Position numbers and translations under genes: made by a program. A stretch of 64,000 bases of DNA from Onchidella celtica (Eukaryota > Mollusca > Gastropoda > Systellommatophora > Onchidiidae). Shown here piece after piece: positions 11,363-22,765 of the stretch; the stretch's first letter is position 1, and each line of letters starts with the position of its first letter. The stretch lies in the NCBI GenBank assembly GCA_963931925.1, contig OZ007570.1, positions 33,913,084-33,977,083 on the forward strand, read 5' to 3'. The notes beneath the pieces are model-generated. The model saw only the letters and a program-made list of their open reading frames with translations, was not told where the DNA came from and made no database searches.

Positions 11363-12780
11363 AAATGCTGAAGAAAGGTTAGAAGTTTGTGTCCTTCTAG
11401 TTATCTAGTATTCAGTGTGACTCCAACTAGATATTGTCCATGGGATAAGCGATGTAGAGGAATTCTAATGTTAATGTAATTATGTAAATTAACTAGAACT
11501 ATTTCAGGTACGCCACTGATCATTCTTCAGCCAGCAACTGACCGGGCAAGCTGTTCGTTTGATTTATGAATAATTTCAAGTAAAACATACCTGAGCTTAA
11601 ATGTCAGTATTTTATTTGCTCAGCATTTTTTTTTCAAAATCATTAAATTATGACTAAACAATCTGCTTGCCAAGAAGTGGACTTTGAGTTTCTAATGTGG
11701 ACATAATTATGTGAGTGGGTCTGGAGAAATTAGGCTTAGGGTGAAAGACCAAATTGCTGAAAAAAACTCTTCATATGAGCAGTTGTTTTTTTTTAACGGA
11801 AATTGAGATTATTTTGATTGAGATATGAAAGATCAGCCATTGTTCCACATTCCATTAAAATGTTTTGCTTGAAATCGTCTGAGAAATATTTTATTTTGAT
11901 TTTTTCAAGAAGTATATAAATTTCACATTAAGCCCGATTTTGCCAGATTCACCCACAATGATTACATCTACCTCTTCATGATCAAACACAGTCATTCTTA
12001 ACCTTTTGAACTCCCCCCCTCCCCCCCAATAAAATAGAAAATTCATGTCTTATAATGGCTGTACATGTATTTGGAAGCGCAAAGTTTCAGCCAGTTTATT
12101 GTTCAATAAACCATTTAATCATTATGACCAGTCAGTGGTTCTCAGCGTTCCAAGCCACATTTCTCACCTTGCAGTCCCAGCTTTCCTCAATGCCTTCCAT
12201 ACACAGTAATTTTGAATTATCATCTAATAATTTTTTATCAACCATTATACCTTGACAATGGTAATTATTGAAACAGTTTATGAAGTTAATTTTTTTGTAT
12301 TAATTGCAATCAAACGTAAAATGAAATCCTTATTTCAATGGATCATAATACAACCAATTTTTTTTTAGATCTATACTGTTCAGAGCACATTCTATCCCAG
12401 TTTGGATCTCCTCAGTCTCCCGATTGATATTCCTCCCCAGAGAAAAATTTCTCCCTTTGGATTTGACATTCTTCCCTTTGGAGCTAAGTGCCTCCCGTTT
12501 ATAGAATCACCGGCATAGACCTGGCAACACTGTTGGGTCAGCCAGGGTCAGTGACCAGGGTCAGTGGAATTAAGCAACCCAGACTGAGTTGAACGATAGT
12601 AGCTATATATAAGTATAAAATCTTATATCTTATTATAAAAAAAAAATAGTGGCAGGAGTAATTCAGTGTGGTGCTTTTTTTTTTTGCTCGACGCTACAGC
12701 CTAAATATATGCAACAGTTTCAAAAATTATAACAGTAACTTTCTTATAATCCAGTCCAATCGCTTTTATCTTCGACCGAT
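11363..12780. other. Spacer with hAT-like terminal motifs
   Basis: CAGTCATTCTTAACCTTTTG near 11,990 and CAGTGGTTCTCAGCG near 12,131 resemble the CAGNGGTTCTCAACC termini of hAT transposons. A C-run lies at 12,014-12,029. Matching opposite ends were not found. No gene supported. Confidence 0.35.
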
Positions 12781-13078
12781 GGTGTTGGTTCAAGTTTCAG
12801 GTATTTTTAAATAAAAAGTTGCAAAAATGTAAAATACAATGATCTTTGTTTTGGCTCCCTGTAGCAAGCCCATCGCACCGCAAACGATATAAATACGGTT
12901 TAATTGGGTGCGCACAATTTCCCCGTCAAAAATGAGCGCGTAGTGCTCTGGAGTTAATGGCATCTGTAGTAAGACTGTAGAATATGGGAAGCTTTGTAGA
13001 CCAAAAAGATAGAGAGAGAGAGAGACAGAGCGGTGGTTTGACAGGTTTATCCCGGATAATGCCGGGACTTTCATCTAG
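12781..13078 (+). mobile_element. Helitron-like fragment with hairpin and CTAG end (diverged copy)
   Basis: Ends in TTTATCCCGGATAATGCCGGG, a GC hairpin, followed by ACTTTCATCTAG. The next base is C rather than T. The upstream body is not obviously similar to copy 1, so it may belong to a related subfamily. A short GA run sits at 13,011-13,024. The left boundary is approximate. Confidence 0.5.
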
Positions 13079-13261
13079 CAAGTTTTAACAAATACCGCCG
13101 CTCATACATCTCGAACTGGCTTGAAATGTTACTGGTGCTCTCCTCTTGGCCAGCAAAAGGTTCTTTTTTAGATTTGGAGACTTAAAAAGTCGGGGAAGTA
13201 AATTTTTTTGAGGTTGCTTTGTGTCGCTAATTTCACCCTCTGATCCTTTCTTTTCTACGAC

Positions 13262-13545
13262 CACATAATGTTATCACTTCCTGGGATGTGTTCATTACTA
13301 AACACTGCATCGTGGGGCGCAGATTATTGCCATTTCATGACAAGGTTCGTCTCGAATGCTAACTAGGTGCTTAGGACATATATTTAGGCGCTGGAGAGTG
13401 CAGGAAGGCTTATCTAAAACAAACAATAAACAACAACTACAAAGATCTAAAGGAGTGGACAAAGTAAGGCAGATACATTCTAATCACCCAGAACTGAAAC
13501 TAATGAACATTTTTCATCCAGAGCGATGCTGAGTGCCTCCGCCAG
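13262..13545 (+). mobile_element. Decayed Helitron-like copy
   Basis: Shares with copy 1 (9.6-9.86 kb) the strings GTTATCACTTCCTG and GATGTGTTCA near 13,272, and CACCCAGAACTGAAACTAAT near 13,485. The terminal hairpin is eroded. Confidence 0.6.
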
Positions 13546-13864
13546 TATGGAATGAAAATATTGCAAAGCTAATATTACCTTTTCCACCACATGCACCATT
13601 TTTGTCCTAACTGGCCCTACTATAGAATAATAGGTCTTATTGTCCTAAACGACTTTCACAAAAGAATGACGGAGAAAGTCTGACAAATTCAATCAGCATT
13701 ATAAATAGCACATCATTAATTCAAACTTGCTGATGTTGTGGAATGTGGTGGTGACATAAAGTTGACTGACCTTTGTCTTTGAAGGCGATTACGTTAACAT
13801 GTAATATGTACATAAAAATAAACGTTCTAGGAATGTCCAGTGCCGAACTGCGGTTTCTTTTGGA
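13546..13864. other. No feature recognised
   Basis: Short unique-looking spacer. Confidence 0.35.
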
Positions 13865-14520
13865 CACGGATTGTTTTTATGCTCGTTGTTGACGTTGTGG
13901 TGTTTCAGATATTGTTAAATTAAATGTGTTTTCCGTCTGATGTTGTACCCAGAATTATTTGTTCCTTTTGTCTTCTGCGTGGTGATAAACCATCTGTGTA
14001 AGCTCCTTGAGCCATCTCTAATTTTGTCTTCTTTTTCTTTATGCTCGTTGTTGAAGTTGCGGTGTTTTAAATGTTGTTAGGTGATCCCATTAGAATGACA
14101 AGGTTCTAACTCCCTTTCGTCAACTTTTAAGAAATCCAGGATTGAAGTTTCATGTACTCGTAGCTTTTTGAGCAAAGACTTTTTTCTTTTTAGTAATACT
14201 TACAAATTACACGCCGAATCTGCTTGATATTTTGACACATAATGGAGAAGGCCCGTAGAAGGAGCGCGTAGCGTGTAAATCAGTTCAGCCAAAAAGTAGA
14301 GATGTCTTTCTCGTCTGATGTTGTGCCCAGAATTTGTTCCTTTTGTCCTCTACATGGTGATAAGCCATCTCTAATTTTGTCCTCTTTTTTAGGCTTGTTG
14401 TTGATGTTGTGATATTTTAGATGCTGTTGTCCTCCTGCCCGTCTGTTTGCTGTGTCCAGGATTCGTCTTTCTGTTTTCTACATGATGATTCGTTATCTCT
14501 TACTTTGCATTCACATCAAG
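13865..14520. repeat. Diverged tandem/interspersed repeat, three units
   Basis: TGCTCGTTGTTGACGTTGTGG-like segments occur near 13,879, 14,041 and 14,392. CGTCTGATGTTGTRCCCAGAA segments with the same downstream GTTCCTTTTGTC...TGGTGATAA phrase occur near 13,936 and 14,312, with a more diverged one near 14,440. The spacing is uneven (about 130-375 bp), so insertions have broken up an older tandem array. Confidence 0.7.
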
Positions 14521-15312
14521 GTCTGTCTGCCTTCTTTGCATCCAATAGTTAGCAGTAACTTCTGTCTTTGCTTGTAGATTTCATCTTTTGTTTTACTTTT
14601 CGTTTCAAAATGTCAAGTAATTAAATTGTGTATTTGGTTCTTTTTCTATCTGTTTTCTACATACTGTGCTCTGTTTTACACTTTGTCATTCTTAGTTCAC
14701 ATCTCTTGACCTTACTTTGTTCCAACTCCACTTTTTTGCACATCTGAGAAATTCGAAGTTGAACCTTTTCGGGTTTACTATTTATGATAAAGAATTGAAT
14801 AAATCGGAATTGTGAAATACCTTTTTAAACAAGTTTAGTGTCAAAGTGGGCATTTGTTGAACGTCTTCTACATACTAAAAAATCTCCAGTTTTTTTTTCA
14901 GAAAATGCCGATAGAACAAACAAGAATTGTTTTTCTCCTTTGCCTCCAGCAGCCAGAGGTAACTTCCGTCCCTCACTGCTTGTAGATTTTATTTCAGAAT
15001 TTCAAATAATTGTGTTCTTGTGTGTATTTGTGTTCTTTCTGTATTGTTCTAAATCTTTCACTTTATCATTCTTAGGTCAAATCTACTTTTCTTCTTTCCA
15101 TCTCAGCTGCAGTAACTTCCGTATATGCTTTTTAGTTGACATTTTTAAATTTCGTATAACTATGTTTGCTGTGTGTTTGCTTAACTCCCTTACTGCGCAT
15201 GGTGAGCCCTATCTATCACTCTGTCTTTGTTTTTTTCATATCCGCTTTCCTTCTCTGCACTTAACAGTAAGCAATGACTCCCGTGTTTGTCTTAAGCTTT
15301 CTTTTAAAGGGT
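14521..15312. repeat. Second diverged tandem repeat block, interrupted by MITE A
   Basis: Units containing AGTAACTTCYGT...TTGTAGATTT and CACTTTRTCATTCTTAG recur near 14,550-14,700, 14,955-15,080 and 15,110-15,290. The MITE at 14,707-14,930 sits between the first two. A 162-codon open frame (14,838-15,326) begins at GTG, spans the MITE and repeats, and is not credible as a gene. Confidence 0.6.
14707..14930 (-). mobile_element. MITE family A, copy 2
   Basis: Inverted relative to copy 1. It begins GACCTTACTTTGTTCCAACT (part of the terminal repeat deleted) and ends GATAGAACAAACAAGAATT. The internal ACATACTAAAAA and CTCCAG phrases match the family. Confidence 0.7.
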
Positions 15313-15319
15313 TAAAATA

Positions 15320-15705
15320 TATGTAACTGCCCCACGAGGGAAGGGAGTCTTTCTTCGGGGTGAAATATTGAGATTTCGGGGGTGGGGGAGGGGGGGGGGG
15401 TTGAATACCTTACCGGGGCAGTTAAAAAATTAATAATGCATATTCGTACATGTATTGTGAAATTACAGTCGCTTTTTAGTTTCCTCATTCCCGGTTGTGT
15501 GTTTGATGTTAAGTTAAAAATGATTATCCCAAGAAGGGAAGGGTTCCTCATCGGGGAAAATTTTGGGATTACGGGGGCTGGGTCGGGGGGGGGGGGGTGA
15601 TACCTAGGTTGTTGAAGACAATATTATATTATGCACGCTGATATATTATCCGTATTGTGAAAATACTGAAAAGCCGGTTATTCTCGTTTTTCCTCAGCTT
15701 GACCC
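15320..15705. repeat. Diverged tandem duplication, about 196-bp units
   Basis: Unit 1 starts at GCCCCACGAGGGAAGGGAG and unit 2 at ATCCCAAGAAGGGAAGGG, 196 bp on. Both continue with TTTCGGGG/TACGGGGG, a G-run of about 10-13, a GATACC/GAATACC phrase and ...CGTATTGTGAAA...TTTCCTC. The G-runs differ in length. Confidence 0.8.
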
Positions 15706-15845
15706 GAGAAAGGTTTGACGCGCCCGAACTAGTGAGACAGGCCTGTTTTAGTTTTGCTAGTGCGCCAGATCCCGTCCAGTTCAAATCTCACACAGAAACC
15801 GAGACGACAGCGACCGAACTCAGTGGGGCTACAGCCAGATAGTAC
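15698..15845 (+). repeat. Dispersed repeat family B, copy 1
   Basis: The phrase GACCCGAGAAAGGTTTGACG...CGAACTAGTGAGACAGGC...GTGCGCCAGATCCCGT is repeated in diverged form at 38.93-39.08 kb and, split by an insertion, at 61.61-62.01 kb. The type is unknown. No coding capacity was seen. Confidence 0.6.
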
Positions 15846-16709
15846 CGACTGTGCTTTCCCCCACCAGTGTTGCTAGGTCTATAGCATTGATCCTGAATTT
15901 TTATGTGTATTTTTTTTGGGGGGGGGGGGTGTTGGGGTGTAAAACTATGAGATATGAATGTAAGGGGGAGAGCTTTTGGGGAGGTGGGTGGGTGGGGAGA
16001 CAAGCTTTAAAAAGTGGAGAACCAATGAATAATTACAATCTTCAGCCATATGAATGACGCGAGAAGCAACAGTTTTGATAACAATAAAATTTAGGCCTAC
16101 ACTTTTTTTGTGTTTTTAAACTCAACTTGGAAAGATACAAATCATGTACATCTGGTTGTCAAAAAGAACTCTCCTAAATCCAGCAAGAGTTTCGAGTCCC
16201 GAAAGCATTTTTTTGTACCCCCTTTTTTTGGCATTTTGCAGAACTCGGTCTACCGAACTGCATTATATAAACTATTCCTTGCACTTGCAAGTCGATCTGT
16301 TTCTGCCTGGCTGGATGTTCAAGTTGAACATAGCCTCCCCTCCCCCTCCCCCACCCCCACCCCCCTCTCCTCATGGCACGTGCCTGGTGCTCACGTAACA
16401 TGGATTATCACTTACAGGCCAGTTGACAGGTAGAGAGCAGATGTCTGCATCCTTGCTGGAGGAGGAGGAAACAAAGACAAGAGGAGAGAGGAGGGAGGGG
16501 AGGAGGAGGTAGGGGGAGGATGCAGAAGCAAGGAATTTTTATCCATACGAAGTCGCAGGTTTTGGTAGATGGAAAAGAGACCTGGGATGCAGCAGGCCAG
16601 GCAAAAGGCCCTGGTTCTGTTGAAACGAACTGGAATTGGGAGACAGGAGGGAAGCAAGGAAGAACAAGAAAACTGAGGTAAAGATGTACAATTTGTCTAT
16701 GATTAATTA
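15846..16709. other. Spacer with G/C homopolymer-like tracts
   Basis: G-run at 15,917-15,929, C-rich CCCCCACCCC tract at 16,335-16,368, and a purine tract at 16,455-16,520. No gene supported. Confidence 0.4.
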
Positions 16710-16875
16710 AGACGATGATGATGACAATGATGGTGATAGTGATGGTGTTAATGGTGTTGGTGGTGAAGATGAGGATGATGATGGTGGCGACAGAAATTGT
16801 AATGATGATGATGATGATAATGATGGTGATAATGATGATGATTATGATGATGACGATGATGAAGTTGATGGTTTT
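16710..16875. repeat. (GAT)n / (GATGGT)n imperfect trinucleotide array
   Basis: About 165 bp of GATGAT with GGT, GAC and AAT variants. The Met- and His-rich frames over it are artefacts. Confidence 0.93.
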
Positions 16876-18057
16876 GATATGTGAACGTTGGAGAATAGGC
16901 TTGAGACAAACAAGAACTCGTTTCTGAGCTAATTCTGTCTTTTAAAAAAAATTCTCTATTGATATCTTCTTTTTCATGCATATGAACACATACAACCACA
17001 CATAATTATTACAAATTACCTAATTATTAAGTTCACTGATTTTCAGTAAAACAACTTTCACAACACTGCAGGACATTATAATACCACAAATGTATTAACT
17101 GCTCAGTATCAAAGCAAAAACATTGTACATTGACAGGTACAAAATACCAGATCTACCACTAGACTTTACACAAGCGTTTCTCAACCTTTTTTTGTCCCAT
17201 GCCCCGCTTCAATTTCCCAAAACGCGTGCGCGCCATTATGATCTCACAGAACCAGAGAGTGTACATGTATAGAGAGATCTCACTTCTGCCAAATCGCGAA
17301 ACTAGTCGCTGACGTAAACAAGAAATTGAAGAATTGAAAGAGACCGCCTTCACCAAAGATAGTGTGCACATCTGTTCAGTGTGGTTGGTTCATATTTTTG
17401 GGCTGACTGAAACTATTTAGAGCCGTTTGTAAGTTCTTACGCCCCGCGGAAATGCACCAACCGATATTGTTTACCGCAGCGACCTACTTTCCGTTCCATG
17501 CTAACAATTGTTTCGCGGAGCCTCCCGTGTCTCGCAATGCAAATCGACCAATAGTGAAACCTCTCTATAGATCTATACTCTGTGATATAACCAAGCGGCT
17601 ATTATAGGTTGCATATAGCCATTGAAGCCGTGCATCTGTTAAGTTCGATGTTTTAATTCGAGCTAAACAACGAAAGCACCAACACGACATAAACAAACAG
17701 CAGTTCTGTTTATCTACGCAGTTAAGTTAAAATAGCTATGAAATTAAAATTTCATGAAAAATCCACCCCCCCCCCCCCACCCCCCCCCCCCCCCCCATTC
17801 TGAAATCCCACGCCCAACCAAAATATTGCCATGCCCCATCTTGAGAAAGTTGCTTTACACCATTTCATTTACGAAACTTCACACTAAAGTTTCGACATTT
17901 CGCGCTTGGAAAATAGTGTACAGCAAGGGCGGTCAATTTTTGCATGAAATCCAAATCTACTGTTATGACTTGGTGACTTCGAGGCTATTGGTTGAAAGCG
18001 TTTAGAATTGAACTTTGACCCGGCAGCCATTTATCTGGTTCTCTAAGATCAGCGAAC
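16876..18057. other. Spacer with possible hAT-like end and poly-C
   Basis: GCGTTTCTCAACC followed by TTTTTTTGTCCCATGCCCC near 17,174 resembles an eroded hAT terminus; no partner end found. C-run at 17,765-17,796. Confidence 0.35.
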
Positions 18058-18540
18058 ATGGCGTCCCGCAGTGGAGCATCGCTAGATCACTTTGCGCAAA
18101 AACGATACAATCAAAAATGACAAAACAAAGACGGCATTGATCTGTACGAGCTGCCAAAGGACAGATGGTGTTTACAGCTAACTGAGCTGCCAAACATCAC
18201 ATGCCCCGACATTTTAAAATTATTTCGAATGCAGTGTCTACGCATTTGATCAGTTTAAGGTAATGGATTTTCTTGTGATGGTCAAATGAATGTGGTTCGT
18301 TTTCAAACATGATTCTTCATTGGTTTTGGACATTACCAGACTCCACAGCTTAGTTGTTGCTCAGTAGGAGTATAGATCTAGATAAATATCTCAGTGATTC
18401 ACTCCGTATCGAGTGCGACTCGTCCGACGTTCGATTTCGACAACCAAACACAGCACAGATGGCAAGTATTTTCCTCATCTTGTACCCATGCAATGGCGGG
18501 CGGAAGTAAACAAAGCGATCTGGTGACTTCATGTTCGTTC
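18058..18540 (+). pseudogene. Decayed SWIM-type zinc-finger gene fragment (N-terminal region)
   Basis: An ATG at 18,058 opens a frame ending in LDHFAQKRYNQK. After a frameshift, 18,130-18,220 reads DGIDLYELPKDRW then LTELPNITCPDILK, and after another frameshift VYAFDQFK ends at a splice-donor-like AAG|GTAATG (18,257-18,262). A second piece near 18,459-18,510 reads FSSSCTHAMAGG. From family knowledge, invertebrate repeat-expanded SWIM/YqaJ-type proteins carry the same order: QKRY..K, DPYEIP..W, LP..TYPDIVNYL, Y..FK, an intron, then a C-T-C-M-A-G SWIM zinc-binding core. Here one zinc-binding Cys position reads His and there are at least two frameshifts, so it is non-functional. The family match is from memory, not a search. 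Confidence 0.5.
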
Positions 18541-20159
18541 AACAACTTATATTCCCACTATTTGAAAAACACAGCTGAAGGTCCTGCCATCGAAATTTCG
18601 GAGATTAAGATAAGTGATAGAATAAGTTAAGTTTTAAGGGGGCAAGGTAGTGGATAAATTGTTCTGACAAGTTTACACAGAAGACAAAATGTTATGAACT
18701 TGTGGGTTTCTGCCTCCTAATCCTCAGGTAACATTGGATATCATATAATACCTGCTTCCTGTTTGACCTAGTCGGATATTAAATTTACACTACAGACACG
18801 GACGATACTTTCCGAAACGCCTGACGCCCAATCCAGTTTTTCTATCTTTTACCGTCCCCTCCTCCTTCCGGCCACGCCTCCCATCCCCCCCCCCCAAGCA
18901 TATTATGCAGTTATACGAGATTACCTTCAGGAATAACAACATGCTATTTTCCCCTCATAATACCGTTACAAATTCACCAAATTGTAATACTGGATAGCCA
19001 CGCCCCTCAAATATCTCCTGTCACATTCCTTAGGACACGCGTCGGGACATAGATGTCTGTAAGGGGTTTTCCATAAATGACGTAAGCTCTTATTTAGATG
19101 TTTTTGCCCCCCCCCCCTCCTCCATCCCCCCCCCCCCCCCTGTAGACTTCTCATACCGTTGCCTTCAACACCCCCAAACCCTGTGTACTAGGGTAAAGCC
19201 AATCAAATGTTAAGTAAGAAATTAATGTCCATGATAAAGCTTTGATGTTTGAATACTTTAAACGACATTTTGCATAGACTGTGTATTTGACTGTTTCATT
19301 ACAGACATGATTTTTATGTAAACTGACAACTCAATTTGATGAGAGAAAAAAAAAATGGAAATAAATCCAAACTTATTAAATTTATTATGGTAATTAAAAG
19401 GAATGCAATGCACTCCCCAAAACACTCCCCGCCCCCACCTCTCCATGCCCCAACCCTTTCCCATGTAATAAGCTCTTTGTTAGCTGCAGAAAAGCCCGTC
19501 CCTTACCCCCCCCCCCCCCGCCCGCACAATATAGACAGCCCCTAAACGAAAAATGATATATATAAAAAAGTAAAACACTCTTTGCTTCTGTATACTCATC
19601 CACAGCATACGTTTCGCTGCGATCCTCGCCGCTAGAGAGGCAAAGAGAATTTTTACTTGTTCCTACATCATTCTCTGTAAAAATAGCGGGGCAGGGAAGG
19701 TGCCGTGGACAAGATCAGTCATTCATAATCTGAGTAAAAACTGAACAAAGAAAAGGAATATACCCGCATTCTCACACCCACTCCATTATACACTTCAACT
19801 CACTCACTCCCACACTAAACGGCTCGACTCATTCACACACCCACACACAACAAACAACCCACTCAGACTGATAGGGGAAAAACGAAAAAAAAAAAAAAAA
19901 AGATATAATTTTTCCGTTCCCCCGCACAGTTTGATCATAAAGCACGGATGTTCTGTACATATTAGTGACATAGCAGCCCGTCATTGAAGAGATCATTTCC
20001 TTCCCACGAATCATCAGCTGATGCGGAAGTCTATGGGAAATGAACTCTCGTCTAGCCTTTCATTATGACTTCCTTTGAAATTTCCAAAAGTAAATGCTAA
20101 AGCCTTTTAAAGTGCTTATGCTGCCAGTGTCAGGCGAGAATCAGCGTGCTTTGACAGGG
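18541..20159. other. Spacer with C-runs and one half of a direct repeat
   Basis: C-runs at 18,884-18,896, 19,107-19,140 and 19,506-19,519. The segment at about 19,890-20,000 (TGATCATAAAGCACGG...TTAGTGACATAGCAGCCCG) returns at 20,870-20,962. No gene supported. Confidence 0.4.
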
Positions 20160-20413
20160 ATGTTTGGGTTTTTTTGTCTCCATTTTCTACACACAAAAAA
20201 AGAAACTGAAAATCTTTTAGTATGTAGAAGAGGTATAACAAATGCACACTTTGACACTTGTTTAAAATACTTTACGGCAATTATCAAGCTGTTTCACAGT
20301 TTCGTCGATTTATTCGAACTCCTTATCATGATAACTGAAACCGCAAACTTTTAAGGTCTAATTTCTCAGTGGTGCAAAAAGCGGAGTTGGAACAAACAAG
20401 AACTAAGGTCACG
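20160..20413 (+). mobile_element. MITE family A, copy 3
   Basis: The right end GGAACAAACAAGAACTAAGGTC is intact and the interior (TTTTAGTATGTAGAAGAG, ATCAAGCTGTTTCACAG, ACTCCTTATCATGAT) is well conserved. The left terminal repeat is eroded, so the start is approximate. Confidence 0.75.
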
Positions 20414-21479
20414 TGGTGTTAATCTTTCTACATTTGGTAACTTGAGCTTGCATTTATTTGGTGACCCTGACCAGTTCTGCTTTTGAGGAAAGTTCAGTTT
20501 ATTGGTTATAGGAGCAAAGTGTTGGAAACATTCACTGATCTAATCAGCTAAAGGGAGTGATGGGATTAAAATAATCACCTAATTCTATCTGACACCTCCA
20601 GTATTAAAAAAAATATTTAAATATTGTTAAGTTCATGTCAAATTACACTATTCAGTTACGTCTGAGACAGTCTTAAATTGCATAATCTTCTACTGTGTTA
20701 AGTCTTTATGGTAATATTTAATATAAAAAAAAAATTAGAACAGAGGTCTTCTGATTGGCTTATAAGGGATAGGCAGGGGAGGGGGGGGGGGTTATTTTAG
20801 CGGAGGTGGAGTTGTTAAACCCAGGGAGTAAAGCCACAAGACATGATTGTAAAGAGTTAAGGGAAAAAATTGTTTTTCTATTCCCTCGCATCGTTTGAAC
20901 ATAAAGTATGATTGCTGCGTGTACATTAGTGACATAGCAGCAAGTCATTGAAGAGAAACATGTTCTGAAAGCTCAGGAATCATTGTTGTGTTCACATGAG
21001 TTCGGGTGAGTAGGCCTAGGTATTATCCCTCAGACAGAAAGTGTGAGAACCACTGATGTAGAGACAATCCGTTGCACTTTCTAACAGATGGCCCGCGTCT
21101 GGTTATCTGCCCTTTTCTCTACCGTAGCGGAGAAATGCAAATTTTGTTTATCACATTCTCAACTTCACCAAAACAATGCAAGTGATCTAAGAAATGCCAA
21201 AAACAGACTCGCGGAGAGCCTGTTTGCCATTGTTTATTTGACTATCTGTGAGCATTAGGTGAAGCTCCAACAGTCTATGATGTAAGGACAAGACTGGCAC
21301 TTTGATAGAGACGAAACTGAAGGGAGAACGAGGGTTAATGTGGGGCTTGAGATGAAAGGCAATGGGTTAACTGTGGCTTCAGAAATGGTTTCCAGATTCG
21401 ACGGTAGGAAAGGTAGAGAAAGAAGAGAGAGGAGAATGACTCAATGAGCCTAAGAGAGACGTACAAAGAGTGAGACGCA
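20414..21479. other. Spacer with direct-repeat segment and hAT-like end
   Basis: 20,870-20,962 is the second copy of the repeat at 19,890-20,000. GTGTGAGAACCACTG near 21,041 is the inverse of a hAT-like CAGTGGTTCTCACAC end. G-run near 20,778-20,790. No gene supported. Confidence 0.35.
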
Positions 21480-21481
21480 AT

Positions 21482-21512
<31 letters not shown>

Positions 21513-21555
21513 AAAGAGACAGACAGACGGATGAAAATAAAAAGAGACAGAGACA

Positions 21556-21595
<40 letters not shown>

Positions 21596-21640
21596 AAGAG
21601 GGAGACGGAGAGAGAAAGAGAGAGAGAAGAACATTGTAAA
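21480..21640. repeat. Compound (GA)n-(CA)n-(GA)n microsatellite
   Basis: GA repeats at 21,480-21,530, about 20 CA units at 21,558-21,590, then GA again at 21,600-21,627. The associated open frames are spurious. Confidence 0.93.
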
Positions 21641-22559
21641 CTTACATGGGCGAGGAGCGTTCAAATGAAAGAACAGGAAAGAAAAGTACAAACGACTGTG
21701 TTTATGGCAGTTGGCAGCCAATGGGGCTTGACGACTGTTTCATCATAAGAAAGAAACGGCATGCAAACAGCAAACTGTTTGTAGTACTTAGACACGAAAA
21801 GAAACTTAGAACTGTTTCATAACAACATGGGAAAGGGCAGTCATGGGATACATAGACAAAATAAATAAATAGATTGATAGTGGCCAATTGTAACACAACA
21901 GTGGCCTGTAATGTAATAGGCCGACTCGCATTAGGAATTCTGGCGCCAGATTGTTGCCAATTTCAGAATATCTTGTTGTGGCCATTTTGACGAGGTAATG
22001 AGAGTATTGAGGCCAAATAGCCATACCTAATCTTAGCCTTTACCCTGAAAAAATACTTCACACTGCAAACAAAATCTGATTTCGCCACAATTGTCACTAC
22101 ACTGAACTAAATATCCCTAACTGTTTTCCACTGCATTATTCAGGAGCAATAAAGAAGACAGACAGCTGAATATGAAAGGAAGTGAACTTGAAGAGAATGC
22201 CAGATAAAAGTTGTTGTGATAGATAAATATTCAAACAAGCAATGCACTGCAAAGAAAGAGACAGCGGAAGTGTAAGAGCATTTTGCCTGTACAAACCCCT
22301 ACCCCAGTAAAAAAAAAAAAGAAAAAGAAAGAAAACTCTAAAAAAAAAAAATGTCATCCGCTAGTACTGCGAAACTGAACGTCATCAGAGAATATAGAAC
22401 GTAACTTATTAGGAGTGGAAAATGGTTCAGAAACAGGCGTGGCTGATTTGGCAGCTGTTATGAAAGAGGGAACTATATTGTGTAAAGTCTTCAGTTAAGT
22501 GTTTTTGAAGCCTTGAGAGTTACATGAAGACGTGGTCCCAGGTGGATAACGCAAGGCTT
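21641..22559. other. No feature recognised
   Basis: A-runs at 22,309-22,330 and 22,341-22,350. No coding or transposon signal supported. Confidence 0.4.
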
Positions 22560-22765
22560 GTGCATGGAACTTAGTTAGTGTTGGTGGGGGTGAGAAATGG
22601 TGGGGGGTAGGAGGAAAAGGCAACTGGGTTTGGTGGGAGGGGGGTAGGGTTGGGGGGGGGGGGTTAGAGGGTGGGAGCAAGTCCAGGGAAGCTGCAAAGA
22701 GTTGAAGAAAAGGCAAACTGGGTTTGTGTGGGGGATGGGGGGGGGGTGGAAGAGGACAAGAAAGC
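22560..22765. repeat. G-rich imperfect repeat with internal duplication
   Basis: GGTGGGGGG-type tracts. The phrase AGGAAAAGGCAACTGGGTTTG near 22,612 returns as AGAAAAGGCAAACTGGGTTTG near 22,704, so the G-rich segment is partly a tandem duplication of about 92 bp. Confidence 0.6.

Noticed and set aside
14838..15326. 162-codon plus frame with several hydrophobic stretches
   Set aside because: Starts at GTG, crosses a MITE and diverged tandem repeats, and is T-rich.
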